From Lachnospiraceae bacterium (GTDB lineage Bacteria; Bacillota; Clostridia; Lachnospirales; Lachnospiraceae), in the NCBI GenBank assembly GCA_030527685.1, contig JAUNAG010000003.1, positions 1 through 36,601 of the forward strand: a DNA stretch of 36,601 nt, given 5' to 3'. The notes under the pieces are model-generated. The model worked only from the letters and a program-made list of their open reading frames with translations, was not told the DNA's origin and made no database searches. Positions 8,707-16,212 of this stretch are shown here, piece after piece. Position 1 is the first letter of the stretch. Every line of letters begins with the position of its first letter. A program made the translations under genes and the position numbers.

Positions 8707-9954
8707 TTACGGCAGCTTAATTCCCTTTTTTTCAAATGCATCCAGCAGCAGATCCATCTCGGCAGGAATGCTGATCGGCTCTCCCGCTGCCTTGATTGCG
8801 TTGTTGACGTCCTTCAGTCCGTTTCCTGTTACGACAGAAACAATGGAAGCATCCTTCTCAATCAGACCGAGCTCGATTGCCTTCTTGATACCTGCTGTAC
8901 CTGTTGCGCCGGCCGGTTCTGCGAAGACGCCTGCATTTCTTCCGAGGAGACGCATTGCCTCGAGAATCTCATCATCGGACACATTGACTGTGATGCCGTT
9001 CGATTCCTCGATGGCCTTGATTGCCTTGATCGCATTGCGCGGAACACCGACAGCGATCGAATCCGCAATGGTATTCTCCTCCTGCGGTTTCCAGTCAAGT
9101 GTGTGAGCCGCTGCTGCCGCATTGATCGGATAGCAGCCGGATGCCTGTACGCTGATCAGGCGCGGCAGACGATCAATGAAGCCTGCTGCATACATATCCT
9201 TAAAGCCCTTCCAGACACCGGCGATTGTGCAGCCGTCACCGACTGAAATCGCAACATAGTCTGTCATCTTGAAGTTCAGCTGCTCGCAGATCTCAAGAGC
9301 AACGGTCTTCTTGCCTTCCATCAGATATGGATTGATTGCAGCATTGCGGTTGTACCAGCCCCAGCGGTCAATTGCTTCTGCAGAAAGGCGGAAGGTGTCT
9401 TCATAGCTGCCCTGTACGGAGATGACATTTGCGCCGAACATCATCAGCTGTGCCACCTTGCCCTTCGGAGCACGGGACGGAACAAAGATATAGGTTGAGA
9501 AACCGGCTGCAGCTGCATTTCCCGCAAGGGAGCTTGCCGCATTGCCTGTTGATGAGCAGGCGATTGTGTCCTTGCCTGCCTCTTCTGCCTTCACAACTGC
9601 CATAGCCGATGCGCGATCCTTCAGAGATGCGGTCGGATTGATGCCGTCATCCTTGATATAAAGTGTACCGACTCCGAGCAGCTTGCCGAGACGCTCTGCC
9701 TCATAGAACGGAGACATGCCGACACGAAGGCGCGGACGCTTGCCGATACCTTCAACCGGAAGGAATTCCATATAACGCCACATGGAGCGCTCATTGCGGT
9801 CCATCAGATCGTACTTGGTCAGCTTTGACTTGATATAGTCGTAGTCGTATTCAATATCGAGGATGCCGCCGCAGTCCGGGCAGACTGTCGTATCCGGATG
9901 TGCTTCGAAGGTATGTCCGCATAAGGTACATCTTGCATCGATTACATTTTTCAT
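8707..9954 (-). CDS. thrC: Threonine synthase-like PLP enzyme with N-terminal zinc ribbon
   Basis: A fold-type II PLP enzyme of 415 residues. The N-terminal zinc ribbon has four cysteines (C9, C12, C25, C28). The PLP lysine is K112 in NPTASLKDRAS, followed by the SSTGNAASSLAGNAAAAG loop that binds the substrate carboxylate and a GDGCTIAGVWKG phosphate-binding stretch. Known members convert O-phosphohomoserine to threonine. No homoserine kinase or dehydrogenase gene is near; instead it sits between an ACT protein and another PLP enzyme, opposite diaminopropionate ammonia-lyase. The true substrate may therefore be different, for example a diaminopropionate- or serine-derived compound, but this is inference. 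A strong hairpin plus T-run stands directly before its ribosome binding site. Confidence 0.85.
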   Translation of the reverse strand: MKNVIDARCTLCGHTFEAHPDTTVCPDCGGILDIEYDYDYIKSKLTKYDLMDRNERSMWRYMEFLPVEGIGKRPRLRVGMSPFYEAERLGKLLGVGTLYIKDDGINPTASLKDRASAMAVVKAEEAGKDTIACSSTGNAASSLAGNAAAAGFSTYIFVPSRAPKGKVAQLMMFGANVISVQGSYEDTFRLSAEAIDRWGWYNRNAAINPYLMEGKKTVALEICEQLNFKMTDYVAISVGDGCTIAGVWKGFKDMYAAGFIDRLPRLISVQASGCYPINAAAAAHTLDWKPQEENTIADSIAVGVPRNAIKAIKAIEESNGITVNVSDDEILEAMRLLGRNAGVFAEPAGATGTAGIKKAIELGLIEKDASIVSVVTGNGLKDVNNAIKAAGEPISIPAEMDLLLDAFEKKGIKLP

Positions 9955-9968
9955 ATCGTCTCCCTCGT

Positions 9969-10023
9969 AAAAACGGGTCTGACCATTTCCGGGCTTTTGG
10001 AAGCCAAAAAACGGTCAGACCCG
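9969..10023 (-). terminator. Terminator or attenuator directly before thrC
   Basis: CGGGTCTGACC (9974-9984) pairs perfectly with GGTCAGACCCG (10013-10023); the loop holds an inner stem GGCTT/AAGCC (9992-9996 with 10001-10005). On the minus strand five T follow the outer stem at once, and the thrC ribosome binding site begins immediately after. No separate promoter for thrC is evident, so thrC probably depends on read-through. Confidence 0.75.
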
Positions 10024-10068
10024 GCTTAATTATTCATGATTCTGCGTGTCCGTATGACGGTTCTTTTA

Positions 10069-11544
10069 TCAAAGGTTCTTCAGCAGGCCTGTTTCTTCAT
10101 TGAATTCACGGATCAGGTCATCGACCTTATCTGCATCGGCCTTTGCCTCGCCCCATGTATTCTCCTGGTCATACCACAGAGCGTTGAGTTCGTCAGAGGT
10201 CTTGCCCTGCTGCTCAACCCATGTGTAGTACTTCAGGTTGTGGACGCGCTTGCGGTCTGCATAGGTCAGCTCCAGCATATTGTCGGTCTTCTCGCCGAGG
10301 ATATGTGTATGGAAGTCAACTGCTGCCATCTCTCTTGTGTAAGCGCCGTCTTCATCCTGCAGTTCCTTGACGCGGGATGCATACATAACTGCGGAGTCTG
10401 TCATGACGGATGCCACAACATCGTTCTCTGTCAGTTCGTAGTACTTTGCCATCTTGATTGCGCAGAGCATGTTTGCGATACCGGAAATACCGAACAGTGA
10501 CAGCTGGTCGATGGTCTCCTGCGGTACGCCGACGCTCTTCAGATATGCATGGCCTTCCGGCTCGTTGAAGAGTCTGAGTACCTTCTGGGAATCTTCGTCA
10601 TCGATATCAACAACGAGATCTGTATTCTTAACATTGTGAATCCACGGAACGTGCTTGTCGCCGATGCCTTCGATTCTGTGAGCACCGAAGCCGTTGTCGA
10701 GGATGGTCGGGCACTGGAGAGCTTCACCGACACCGAGCTTAGCGGTCGGGAAGAGGTCCTTGATGCGGTCGCCTGCTGCCATGGTTCCGGCGGATCCGGA
10801 TGTGAAGATGGCGCCTGCGAAGCGGTCATTGTCACCCTTCATATCTGCAAATGCTTCTGCAATTGCATTACCTGTTACATTGTAATGCCACATGTAGTTG
10901 CCCATCTGCTCGAACTGGTTGAAGATCATGCAGTCCGGACGTGCGGAAAGTTCATGTGTCTTGTCAAAGATTTCCTTGACGTTTGACTCGGAGCCCGGTG
11001 TAGCGATGATTTCGCTGGCGATTGTCTGCAGCCACTCGAAGCGCTCACGGCTCATGCCTTCCGGAAGGATGGCGATGGAATAGCAGCTAAGGAGTGCGGA
11101 GTTGAATGCGCCGCCGCGGCAGTAGTTGCCTGTAGACGGCCATACAGCCTTATGATAGGAGGAATCGAACTGTCCTGTTACAAGCGGAGGAACCAGGCAG
11201 CCAAAGGATGCGCCGACTTTGTGGCAGCCGGTCGGGAAATACTTGCCGACCATCAGCATGATCTTGGCCTTGACGCCGGTCAGTTCAGACGGAAGTACGA
11301 TGTAGTTCGGCTCATGGAACAGACCGCCGAATTCCTTTCTCTCGTTCTTCCATGTGATACGATAAAGATTCAGCGGATTGACATCCCACAGGCCGACATT
11401 CTTCAGCTGTTCACGAATCTTCTCGGGAATCTTATTCGGATCCTTCATCTCCGCAATTGTCGGAATGATGATCTTCTGTTCACGTGCGCGTTCGATGTTA
11501 TGCTTTCTGCCTTCCGCATTAATCGCAAGATCTATCATGCTCAT
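10069..11544 (-). CDS. TrpB-like PLP-dependent enzyme of unknown substrate
   Basis: A fold-type II PLP enzyme of 491 residues that I do not recognise as any characterised enzyme. The likely PLP lysine is K109 in FPTGCHKVGASFG, which resembles the GAHK motif of tryptophan synthase beta. WPSTGNYCRGGAFNSALL fits the substrate-carboxylate loop, and FTSGSAGTMAAGDRIKD looks like the phosphate-binding glycine loop. The C-terminal part (SVMTDSAVMYASR, then about 110 residues rich in acidic and aromatic residues) is an extension. The ATG has GGAGG 8 bases upstream. It is first in a minus-strand unit with thrC and the ACT gene, divergent from dpaL. The context suggests a role in diaminopropionate, serine or related beta-substituted amino acid chemistry; this is inference only. 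Confidence 0.75.
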   Translation of the reverse strand: MSMIDLAINAEGRKHNIERAREQKIIIPTIAEMKDPNKIPEKIREQLKNVGLWDVNPLNLYRITWKNERKEFGGLFHEPNYIVLPSELTGVKAKIMLMVGKYFPTGCHKVGASFGCLVPPLVTGQFDSSYHKAVWPSTGNYCRGGAFNSALLSCYSIAILPEGMSRERFEWLQTIASEIIATPGSESNVKEIFDKTHELSARPDCMIFNQFEQMGNYMWHYNVTGNAIAEAFADMKGDNDRFAGAIFTSGSAGTMAAGDRIKDLFPTAKLGVGEALQCPTILDNGFGAHRIEGIGDKHVPWIHNVKNTDLVVDIDDEDSQKVLRLFNEPEGHAYLKSVGVPQETIDQLSLFGISGIANMLCAIKMAKYYELTENDVVASVMTDSAVMYASRVKELQDEDGAYTREMAAVDFHTHILGEKTDNMLELTYADRKRVHNLKYYTWVEQQGKTSDELNALWYDQENTWGEAKADADKVDDLIREFNEETGLLKNL

Positions 11545-11616
11545 TATAAGTTCCTCCTTCGCTGATTTGTCTAAGTTACACAGAATTTCCGTCCGGAAAT
11601 ATGTTTCGTTGTTGGA

Positions 11617-11645
11617 ATTTTAGCACGATTTCCGACACATTGCAA
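11617..11645 (-). promoter_or_regulatory. Predicted promoter of the PLP enzyme-thrC-ACT unit
   Basis: On the minus strand TTGCAA (11640-11645) and TAAAAT (11617-11622) are 17 bases apart, with the start near 11610. The -35 box lies inside an inverted repeat, ATTGCA-N-TGCAAT at 11639-11651, that could be an operator. Confidence 0.7.
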
Positions 11646-11673
11646 TGCAATGTCAGAAAAAATGTTAGTTAGT

Positions 11674-11688
11674 TGAACTTTTTGTTAT
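11674..11688. promoter_or_regulatory. Candidate regulon operator (weak copy)
   Basis: Read on the minus strand this is ATAAC-AAAAA-GTTCA, sharing the 12 bases TAACAAAAAGTT with the perfect inverted repeat at the ygeY promoter (27315-27329). It lies upstream of both divergent promoters of the PLP enzyme and dpaL. The outer bases are not symmetric, so this copy alone is weak evidence. Confidence 0.4.
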
Positions 11689-11703
11689 CACGCTCTGATT
11701 TCT

Positions 11704-11723
11704 CGCAAAATACTGATTTTGCG
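11704..11723. repeat. Perfect inverted repeat in the PLP enzyme-dpaL intergenic region
   Basis: CGCAAAA (11704-11710) and TTTTGCG (11717-11723) flank a 6-base spacer. It lies between the two divergent promoters in a 365-base gap that holds no gene and is probably a protein binding site. Confidence 0.5.
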
Positions 11724-11782
11724 GCCCATTTTTCGCAATCAAAAAGTTTTTTCTGTTTCCTAAAAATCTTTTAGTAATTCTA

Positions 11783-11810
11783 TTGCAAAAAGCACTGCGG
11801 GTGATATGAT
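11783..11810 (+). promoter_or_regulatory. Predicted promoter of dpaL
   Basis: TTGCAA (11783-11788) and TATGAT (11805-11810) are 16 bases apart. The predicted start near 11817 leaves a leader of about 90 bases before the dpaL start codon. Confidence 0.65.
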
Positions 11811-11909
11811 AGGGGTATCAGAAATCGTATTTTCACAATCATTATGTCGTTTGCGGGACTCCCGGAAACGGCCTGTTCCGCATAGTCGATATTGGCAGGA
11901 GGCTAAATC

Positions 11910-13157
11910 ATGAACAGAACCAATAACGCTGAAATGGCATTTACAATGAATCACATTCCGCCTTCAAATGACAAATGGCTCTCTCTTATGGAGCCGGATG
12001 AAGTCAGAAAGGCGCTCCGCTTCCACCGCTCTTTCCCGCAGTACGAGGTTACACCGCTTCATAATCTGAAGCATATGGCTGACTACCTCGGTGTCCGCGG
12101 TCTTTATGTCAAGGATGAGTCCTATCGTTTCGGACTCAACGCCTTCAAGGTTCTCGGCGGTTCCTATGCAATGGCAAAATACATTGCAAACAAGACCGGC
12201 CGTGACGTCAGCGAACTTCCCTACTCCGTTCTTTCTTCAAAGGAATTCCGTGATGAGATGGGCTGCACAACCTTCTACACCGCAACTGACGGCAACCACG
12301 GCCGCGGCGTTGCCTGGGCTGCACATCAGCTTGGTCAGAAGGCTGTTGTCCGTATGCCGTGGGGTTCTTCTGAAATAAGAAGAAACAACATCGCAAAGGA
12401 AGGTGCCGAAGTCACCATCGAGGATCTTAACTATGACGACTGCGTCCGTCTCGCTTCTTCTCAGGCTGAGGCAGATCCGAACGGTGTCATCGTTCAGGAT
12501 ACGGCATGGCGCGGCTACACAGATATTCCTTCCTGGATTATGCAGGGTTACGGCACACTTGCCATCGAGGCTGACCGTCAGCTTCTTGCCTACGGCGTCG
12601 AGCGTCCGACTCACATCTTTGTGCAGGCAGGTGTCGGTTCTCTTGCAGGTTCCGTCATCGGCTACTTCGCAAACCAGTACAAGGGCAACGAGCCGATCAT
12701 GACAGTCGTAGAAGCAGGCTCCGCAGCCTGCCTGTACCGCTCAGCTGCAAAGGGAACAGGACAGACCGTCCGCGTCACCGGCAAACTCGATACCATCATG
12801 GCAGGTCTTGCATGCGGCGAGCCGAACAGAATCGGCTGGGATATTCTCCGCAACCACGCTGCCGGCTTTGCTTCCTGTCCGGACTGGATGAGTGCAAAGG
12901 GCACAAGAATGTACGGTGTGCCGCTGGCAGGTGACGATACCATCATCTCCGGCGAGTCCGGTTCTGTCACAATGGGCTTCCTCGCTTCCATCCTTCGCTA
13001 TCCGCAGTATGAGAGCATCCGCGAAGAGCTGAAGATCGACAGCCGTTCCAAGATCCTTCTGATTTCCACAGAAGGCAATACCGATCCGACCAGATTCCGC
13101 GAAGTCGTCTGGGACGGTCTCTACGGCGTCCGTCACAGAAATGAAGCTGTTGTCTGA
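11910..13157 (+). CDS. dpaL: 2,3-Diaminopropionate ammonia-lyase (YgeX/DpaL)
   Basis: A cytoplasmic PLP enzyme of 415 residues (E. coli DpaL is about 398) that splits 2,3-diaminopropionate into pyruvate and two ammonia, through an aminoacrylate intermediate. The PLP lysine is K80 in LNAFKVLGGSYAMA, and the TDGNHGRGVAWAA loop carries D127, matching the catalytic Asp of E. coli DpaL. AGTGVGSLAGS-like glycine loop residues appear as QAGVGSLAGSVIG. AGGAGG stands 8 bases before the ATG. It is divergent from the PLP enzyme-thrC unit and ends at a double hairpin. ygeX is a regular partner of ygeW, ygeY, ssnA, hyuA and the selenium-type hydroxylase genes, all present further along. The RidA gene at 21522 suits its reactive intermediate. 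Confidence 0.95.
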   Translation: MNRTNNAEMAFTMNHIPPSNDKWLSLMEPDEVRKALRFHRSFPQYEVTPLHNLKHMADYLGVRGLYVKDESYRFGLNAFKVLGGSYAMAKYIANKTGRDVSELPYSVLSSKEFRDEMGCTTFYTATDGNHGRGVAWAAHQLGQKAVVRMPWGSSEIRRNNIAKEGAEVTIEDLNYDDCVRLASSQAEADPNGVIVQDTAWRGYTDIPSWIMQGYGTLAIEADRQLLAYGVERPTHIFVQAGVGSLAGSVIGYFANQYKGNEPIMTVVEAGSAACLYRSAAKGTGQTVRVTGKLDTIMAGLACGEPNRIGWDILRNHAAGFASCPDWMSAKGTRMYGVPLAGDDTIISGESGSVTMGFLASILRYPQYESIREELKIDSRSKILLISTEGNTDPTRFREVVWDGLYGVRHRNEAVV

Positions 13158-13240
13158 TGATCTCCGATCTTCTTTGAACTGTAATCAATTTCTCCCCGAA
13201 ATGATAAATGCCCGGAAAGACGAAAACTTTCCGGGCAGCA

Positions 13241-13281
13241 AAAAATCCGGCGACCGTTTTCATAACAGTCGCCGGATTTTT
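13241..13281. terminator. Bidirectional terminator after dpaL
   Basis: AAAAATCCGGCGAC (13241-13254) pairs perfectly with GTCGCCGGATTTTT (13268-13281), giving T-runs on both strands; it serves dpaL and the HPr gene. A second perfect 11-bp hairpin, TGCCCGGAAAG at 13209-13219 with 13227-13237, stands directly before it. Confidence 0.88.
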
Positions 13282-13355
13282 GTCAGCTGAATTTGAAATT
13301 AAAACAGATCCGAAATACGGATGTGACGTGCACATCTTCCTCCGCGGTCAGTTAA

Positions 13356-13613
13356 TTACAGATTCTCCTTCATGAAGCTTTCGATTGCAGCTGCTGCAGC
13401 TTCTTCATCTTCACCTTCGATCTTGAAATCAACAGTCTCGCCCTGCTTTGCGCCGAGGCCCATAACTGCGAAGATCTTGGTAGCATTGCCGGACTTTGCA
13501 CCCTTGGAAATGGTAACAGCGCTCTTGAAGCCCTTAGCGAGCTTTACAAGTTCACCTGCCGGTCTGGCGTGAATACCTTCTGCATCACTGATCGTATAAC
13601 TAAATTCTTTCAT
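13356..13613 (-). CDS. HPr-like phosphocarrier protein lacking the Ser-46 site
   Basis: A small cytoplasmic protein of 85 residues of the HPr family, which relays phosphate from Enzyme I to sugar phosphotransferase components. The active-site His15 lies in the exact HPr context (GIHARPAG, residues 13-20). The start used is the second ATG, which has AGGAG 9 bases upstream; the first ATG at 13622 overlaps that Shine-Dalgarno. Position 46, a Ser in Gram-positive HPr that HPr kinase modifies for CcpA-type repression, is Lys here (NATKIFAVMGLG, residues 43-54). It could therefore carry phosphate on His but not serve as the usual CcpA co-repressor. It is monocistronic, with its own promoter and a shared terminator. 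HPr paralogues of this kind occur in clostridia. Confidence 0.9.
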   Translation of the reverse strand: MKEFSYTISDAEGIHARPAGELVKLAKGFKSAVTISKGAKSGNATKIFAVMGLGAKQGETVDFKIEGEDEEAAAAAIESFMKENL

Positions 13614-13648
13614 CGGAATCATCTCCTTTTCAAAAAAGTGTTTGATTT

Positions 13649-13657
13649 ATTATAGCA
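13649..13657 (-). promoter_or_regulatory. Extended -10 promoter of the HPr gene
   Basis: On the minus strand TGCTATAAT is a perfect extended -10 (TGN-TATAAT), and no good -35 box is present at 17 bases. The start would be near 13642, about 30 bases before the HPr start codon. Confidence 0.6.
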
Positions 13658-13728
13658 CGATCACAGCAATTAGCCTACTCAAAATGCAAAAGTCTCAAAA
13701 CTCTTTGCCGTTCTCAGCGCTTTTTTGT

Positions 13729-14202
13729 TCATTCAGGCAATGAAACAAGCACCATCTCATCTCCGGCCTTCAGAACTCCGCCCTTCAGCACTCTGGCGAA
13801 AACGCCTTCTCTGGGCATAATACAGTCTCCCATAATCTTATAGATCTCGCAGCCGCTGTGGCACTGCTTTCCGATCTGTGTAATCTCAAGAAGCACCTCG
13901 CCGCTCTGCAGTCTTGTTCCGACCGGAAGTGTGCGGAAATCAAAGCCGCTGACCAGCAGATTCTCGCCGAAAGAGCCGTAATGAATCGGCGCACCTTTTT
14001 CAGCGAACGCCTGATACTTTTCATAGGAAAGAAGTGAAATCTGACGATGCCATTTTCCGGCATGCGCGTCACCCTTCAGGCCCCACTCCTCCATTACCTC
14101 CGCTGACTCGACCGCTTCCTTCTGCGTGCCCTTTTCCCGGCTTATATTAATAGAAACAATTGTTCCTTTTCTGTTTTCCAACAGTTCTCTGTTATCTGCC
14201 AC
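13729..14202 (-). CDS. MOSC-domain protein
   Basis: A stand-alone MOSC domain of 157 residues, a family related to the C-terminal domain of molybdenum cofactor sulfurase and thought to handle sulfur or cofactor transfer. Conserved features seen are GLKGDAHAG, the YGSFGENLLVSG stretch, and two cysteines in GKQCHSGCEIY (C114 and C118), the first being the expected reactive residue. The start is a GTG with GGGGAGG about 9 bases upstream. It overlaps the end of the MogA/MoaB gene by 11 bases, so the two are translationally coupled. It may deliver the terminal sulfur ligand or otherwise mature the molybdenum site of the hydroxylase at 27421; that link is inferred. Confidence 0.9.
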   Translation of the reverse strand: MADNRELLENRKGTIVSINISREKGTQKEAVESAEVMEEWGLKGDAHAGKWHRQISLLSYEKYQAFAEKGAPIHYGSFGENLLVSGFDFRTLPVGTRLQSGEVLLEITQIGKQCHSGCEIYKIMGDCIMPREGVFARVLKGGVLKAGDEMVLVSLPE

Positions 14203-14683
14203 AGTTTGATGCCTCCCCTGTCAGAATCTCAAGTCCATGCTGCAGTGCAGGCAGGATAAACTCCAGACTTTCCCGTACCGCCTTCGGGCTTCCCGGAAGA
14301 TTTACGATCAGTGTCTGTTTTCTGATACCGGCTGCCGCACGGCTCAGCATCGCTCTGTTTGTAAACTGCATGCTGTAGGCACGAATCGCTTCCGGAATCC
14401 CCGGAACCTGTCTCTCTGTTATATCCAGTGTTGCCTCCGGTGTGACGTCACGAACAGAAAAGCCTGTTCCGCCTGATGTCAGAATCAGATCCGCCTCATT
14501 CCGGTCACAGATCTTCTGCATCGCATCGGAAAGCATCTTCCGGTCATCCGGCAGAATCTGCACAGCATTTACCTCATAACCGGCTTCCTTCATAATACGG
14601 GCAGCCTCCGGTCCGCTTAAATCTTCTCTTCGACCCTCATAGCTGCTGTCGCTCGCAATAATTATACTGACTCTCATAGACAT
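14192..14683 (-). CDS. mogA: Molybdopterin adenylyltransferase-type protein (MogA/MoaB)
   Basis: A cytoplasmic enzyme of 163 residues in molybdenum cofactor synthesis; it activates molybdopterin by adenylation before molybdate insertion. The family signature TSGGTGFSVRDVTPEA is present at about residues 70-86, with the beta-strand start VSIIIASDSSY and the later NLPGSPKAVRE loop. The ATG at 14683 is 9 bases after GGAG; the open frame continues to 14743, but the extra residues have no ribosome binding site and do not resemble the family. Its stop codon lies inside the start of the MOSC gene. MogA and MoaB are hard to tell apart from sequence alone. Confidence 0.88.
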   Translation of the reverse strand: MSMRVSIIIASDSSYEGRREDLSGPEAARIMKEAGYEVNAVQILPDDRKMLSDAMQKICDRNEADLILTSGGTGFSVRDVTPEATLDITERQVPGIPEAIRAYSMQFTNRAMLSRAAAGIRKQTLIVNLPGSPKAVRESLEFILPALQHGLEILTGEASNCGR

Positions 14684-14710
14684 ATCCATCAGCTCCTTCC
14701 ATGAACTATC

Positions 14711-14719
14711 AGTATAACA
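14711..14719 (-). promoter_or_regulatory. Extended -10 promoter of the mogA-MOSC unit
   Basis: On the minus strand TGTTATACT is an extended -10 (TGN-TATACT). A TTGTCA lies upstream but is too far away to be a standard -35 box. Confidence 0.5.
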
Positions 14720-14754
14720 TAAAAGCAGACAAAATACTGACAATAAACAACAGG

Positions 14755-14783
14755 TTGAATAAATGACATGCTTCCGTTATAAT
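14755..14783 (+). promoter_or_regulatory. Predicted promoter of the secreted protein-ABC unit
   Basis: TTGAAT (14755-14760) and a perfect TATAAT (14778-14783) are 17 bases apart, predicting a start near 14790 and a leader of about 45 bases. Confidence 0.75.
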
Positions 14784-14833
14784 ACAGGTACATTTCTATC
14801 CATTATCAGGTTTTGAAAAGAAAGGGGTTATTA

Positions 14834-16159
14834 ATGATGAGAAAATCTTATCTTCGCACCGCAACTACTGTTGTTGCCGCAGCCTCACTGATCACATCTG
14901 CAGCAGTTCCGGCTTTTGCAGCAACCGATGCCAATGCAGAGCTGGTTTCAGAAGCAATCACAAACACATTCGTTCCGGATGAGGTAGCAGCTTCCTACAA
15001 GGTGATCTCCGATATCGTTTCTGACGGTGTCTTCTCTCTGGCTGTCAATGCCACACAGAACGGCAGTGATTCATCCGAATCCTTCAAAATCGATGCTGTC
15101 TACGCACAGGATTATAAGGCAGGTGAGCAGTCCATAAGCGGCACTGCTTCCGTCGGCGGAGTAAACATCCAGTTCCAGGAATATCTCAATGATACAATGC
15201 TCGCAATTGCCTGCCCGGTTCTGATGACAATTCCGGTATCCTACAACTATACCAATGAGAATATCACCGGCGCTCTTGCCGGCTATGCTGATCAGCTCGC
15301 CATGGTCAATAAGGCAATCCGCGATGTCCGCGATGCTCTCGGCACAGGTTTCGACAACTTCATCAAGATCAATCCGGAATATACAAAGCAGCTGGAAGCT
15401 GTTGTCGCTGACAAGGAATTCACAAAGATCGACAGCAAAGAGCTGACAGCCGGAAGCACCACTGTTAACTGCGACGGCTACAGACTGGAGCTGACACAGG
15501 CCGATATGTCTGCAATCTTTGATGCTCTGCTGAACGGACCGCTGACAGAAAACGGTATGACCATCGCACAGCTCGCATCCCTGGCTGATTCCTACGCATC
15601 TTCTGTGTCAGATGAAGTAAACTTCTCTGATATCGTCACAGAGCTTTCTTCCGCATCTGCTGAAATCGGTGATCTTTCCTACGATTTCTATGTAGGTGAC
15701 GGCAAGCTTCGTGAGTACAGCGTCACAGGTTCTTTCGGTGAAGAAGAAGGAACTCACACCATTCACATGCTTTTCGAAGGTGATGAGTATGCATGGCACA
15801 ACACAACCATCAAGGCTGACGACGAAGTTGTTGTTCGTCTGACAACAACTGAGGAAGGTTCCAATGTCACCTATACTCTTGCAACTGACTATGAAGATGC
15901 AGTAAGCTTCTCCATCAACAAGGAAAGCGGTGACTTCACACTCGCTGCCGACGGCGAATCAATCAACGGCAAGCGTGAAGTAACAGATGATTCCTACGCT
16001 GTTGTCCTCAATGTGGAGGGTGTCAACTTCGGTTACGCTCTCAGCAACAATGCATCTGTTGAAAAGATCACAGGTGAAACGCTTGAGGTAACAACTGCTT
16101 CTGAGGAAGAGCTTCAGTCCACTCTGGGCACACTGATCTCTATGTTCACAGGTGAATGA
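14834..16159 (+). CDS. Secreted protein of unknown function
   Basis: I do not recognise this 441-residue protein. It has a clear Sec signal peptide (basic MMRKSYLR, hydrophobic core, then AVPAFA before ATDANAE) and no lipobox or membrane anchor. The mature part is acidic and rich in Ser, Thr, Ala and Gly, with alternating polar/hydrophobic stretches that suggest beta-sheet, for example three similar strand-like segments between about residues 290 and 420. Two adjacent ATG codons (14834 and 14837) follow AAAGGGG; an in-frame start at 14813 lacks such a site. It is first in an operon with an ABC-2 permease and ATPase, 53 bases upstream of the permease. It could be a partner or cargo of that exporter; that is inference. 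Confidence 0.8.
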   Translation: MMRKSYLRTATTVVAAASLITSAAVPAFAATDANAELVSEAITNTFVPDEVAASYKVISDIVSDGVFSLAVNATQNGSDSSESFKIDAVYAQDYKAGEQSISGTASVGGVNIQFQEYLNDTMLAIACPVLMTIPVSYNYTNENITGALAGYADQLAMVNKAIRDVRDALGTGFDNFIKINPEYTKQLEAVVADKEFTKIDSKELTAGSTTVNCDGYRLELTQADMSAIFDALLNGPLTENGMTIAQLASLADSYASSVSDEVNFSDIVTELSSASAEIGDLSYDFYVGDGKLREYSVTGSFGEEEGTHTIHMLFEGDEYAWHNTTIKADDEVVVRLTTTEEGSNVTYTLATDYEDAVSFSINKESGDFTLAADGESINGKREVTDDSYAVVLNVEGVNFGYALSNNASVEKITGETLEVTTASEEELQSTLGTLISMFTGE

Positions 16160-16212
16160 TTCCGGTGACATTGTCATCTCATCTGATGTGAAGCAAGGGA
16201 GAATCATTTATA

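Noticed and set aside
11760..11954. 64-residue minus-strand open frame upstream of dpaL
   Set aside because: It overlaps the dpaL promoter and start and has no ribosome binding site.
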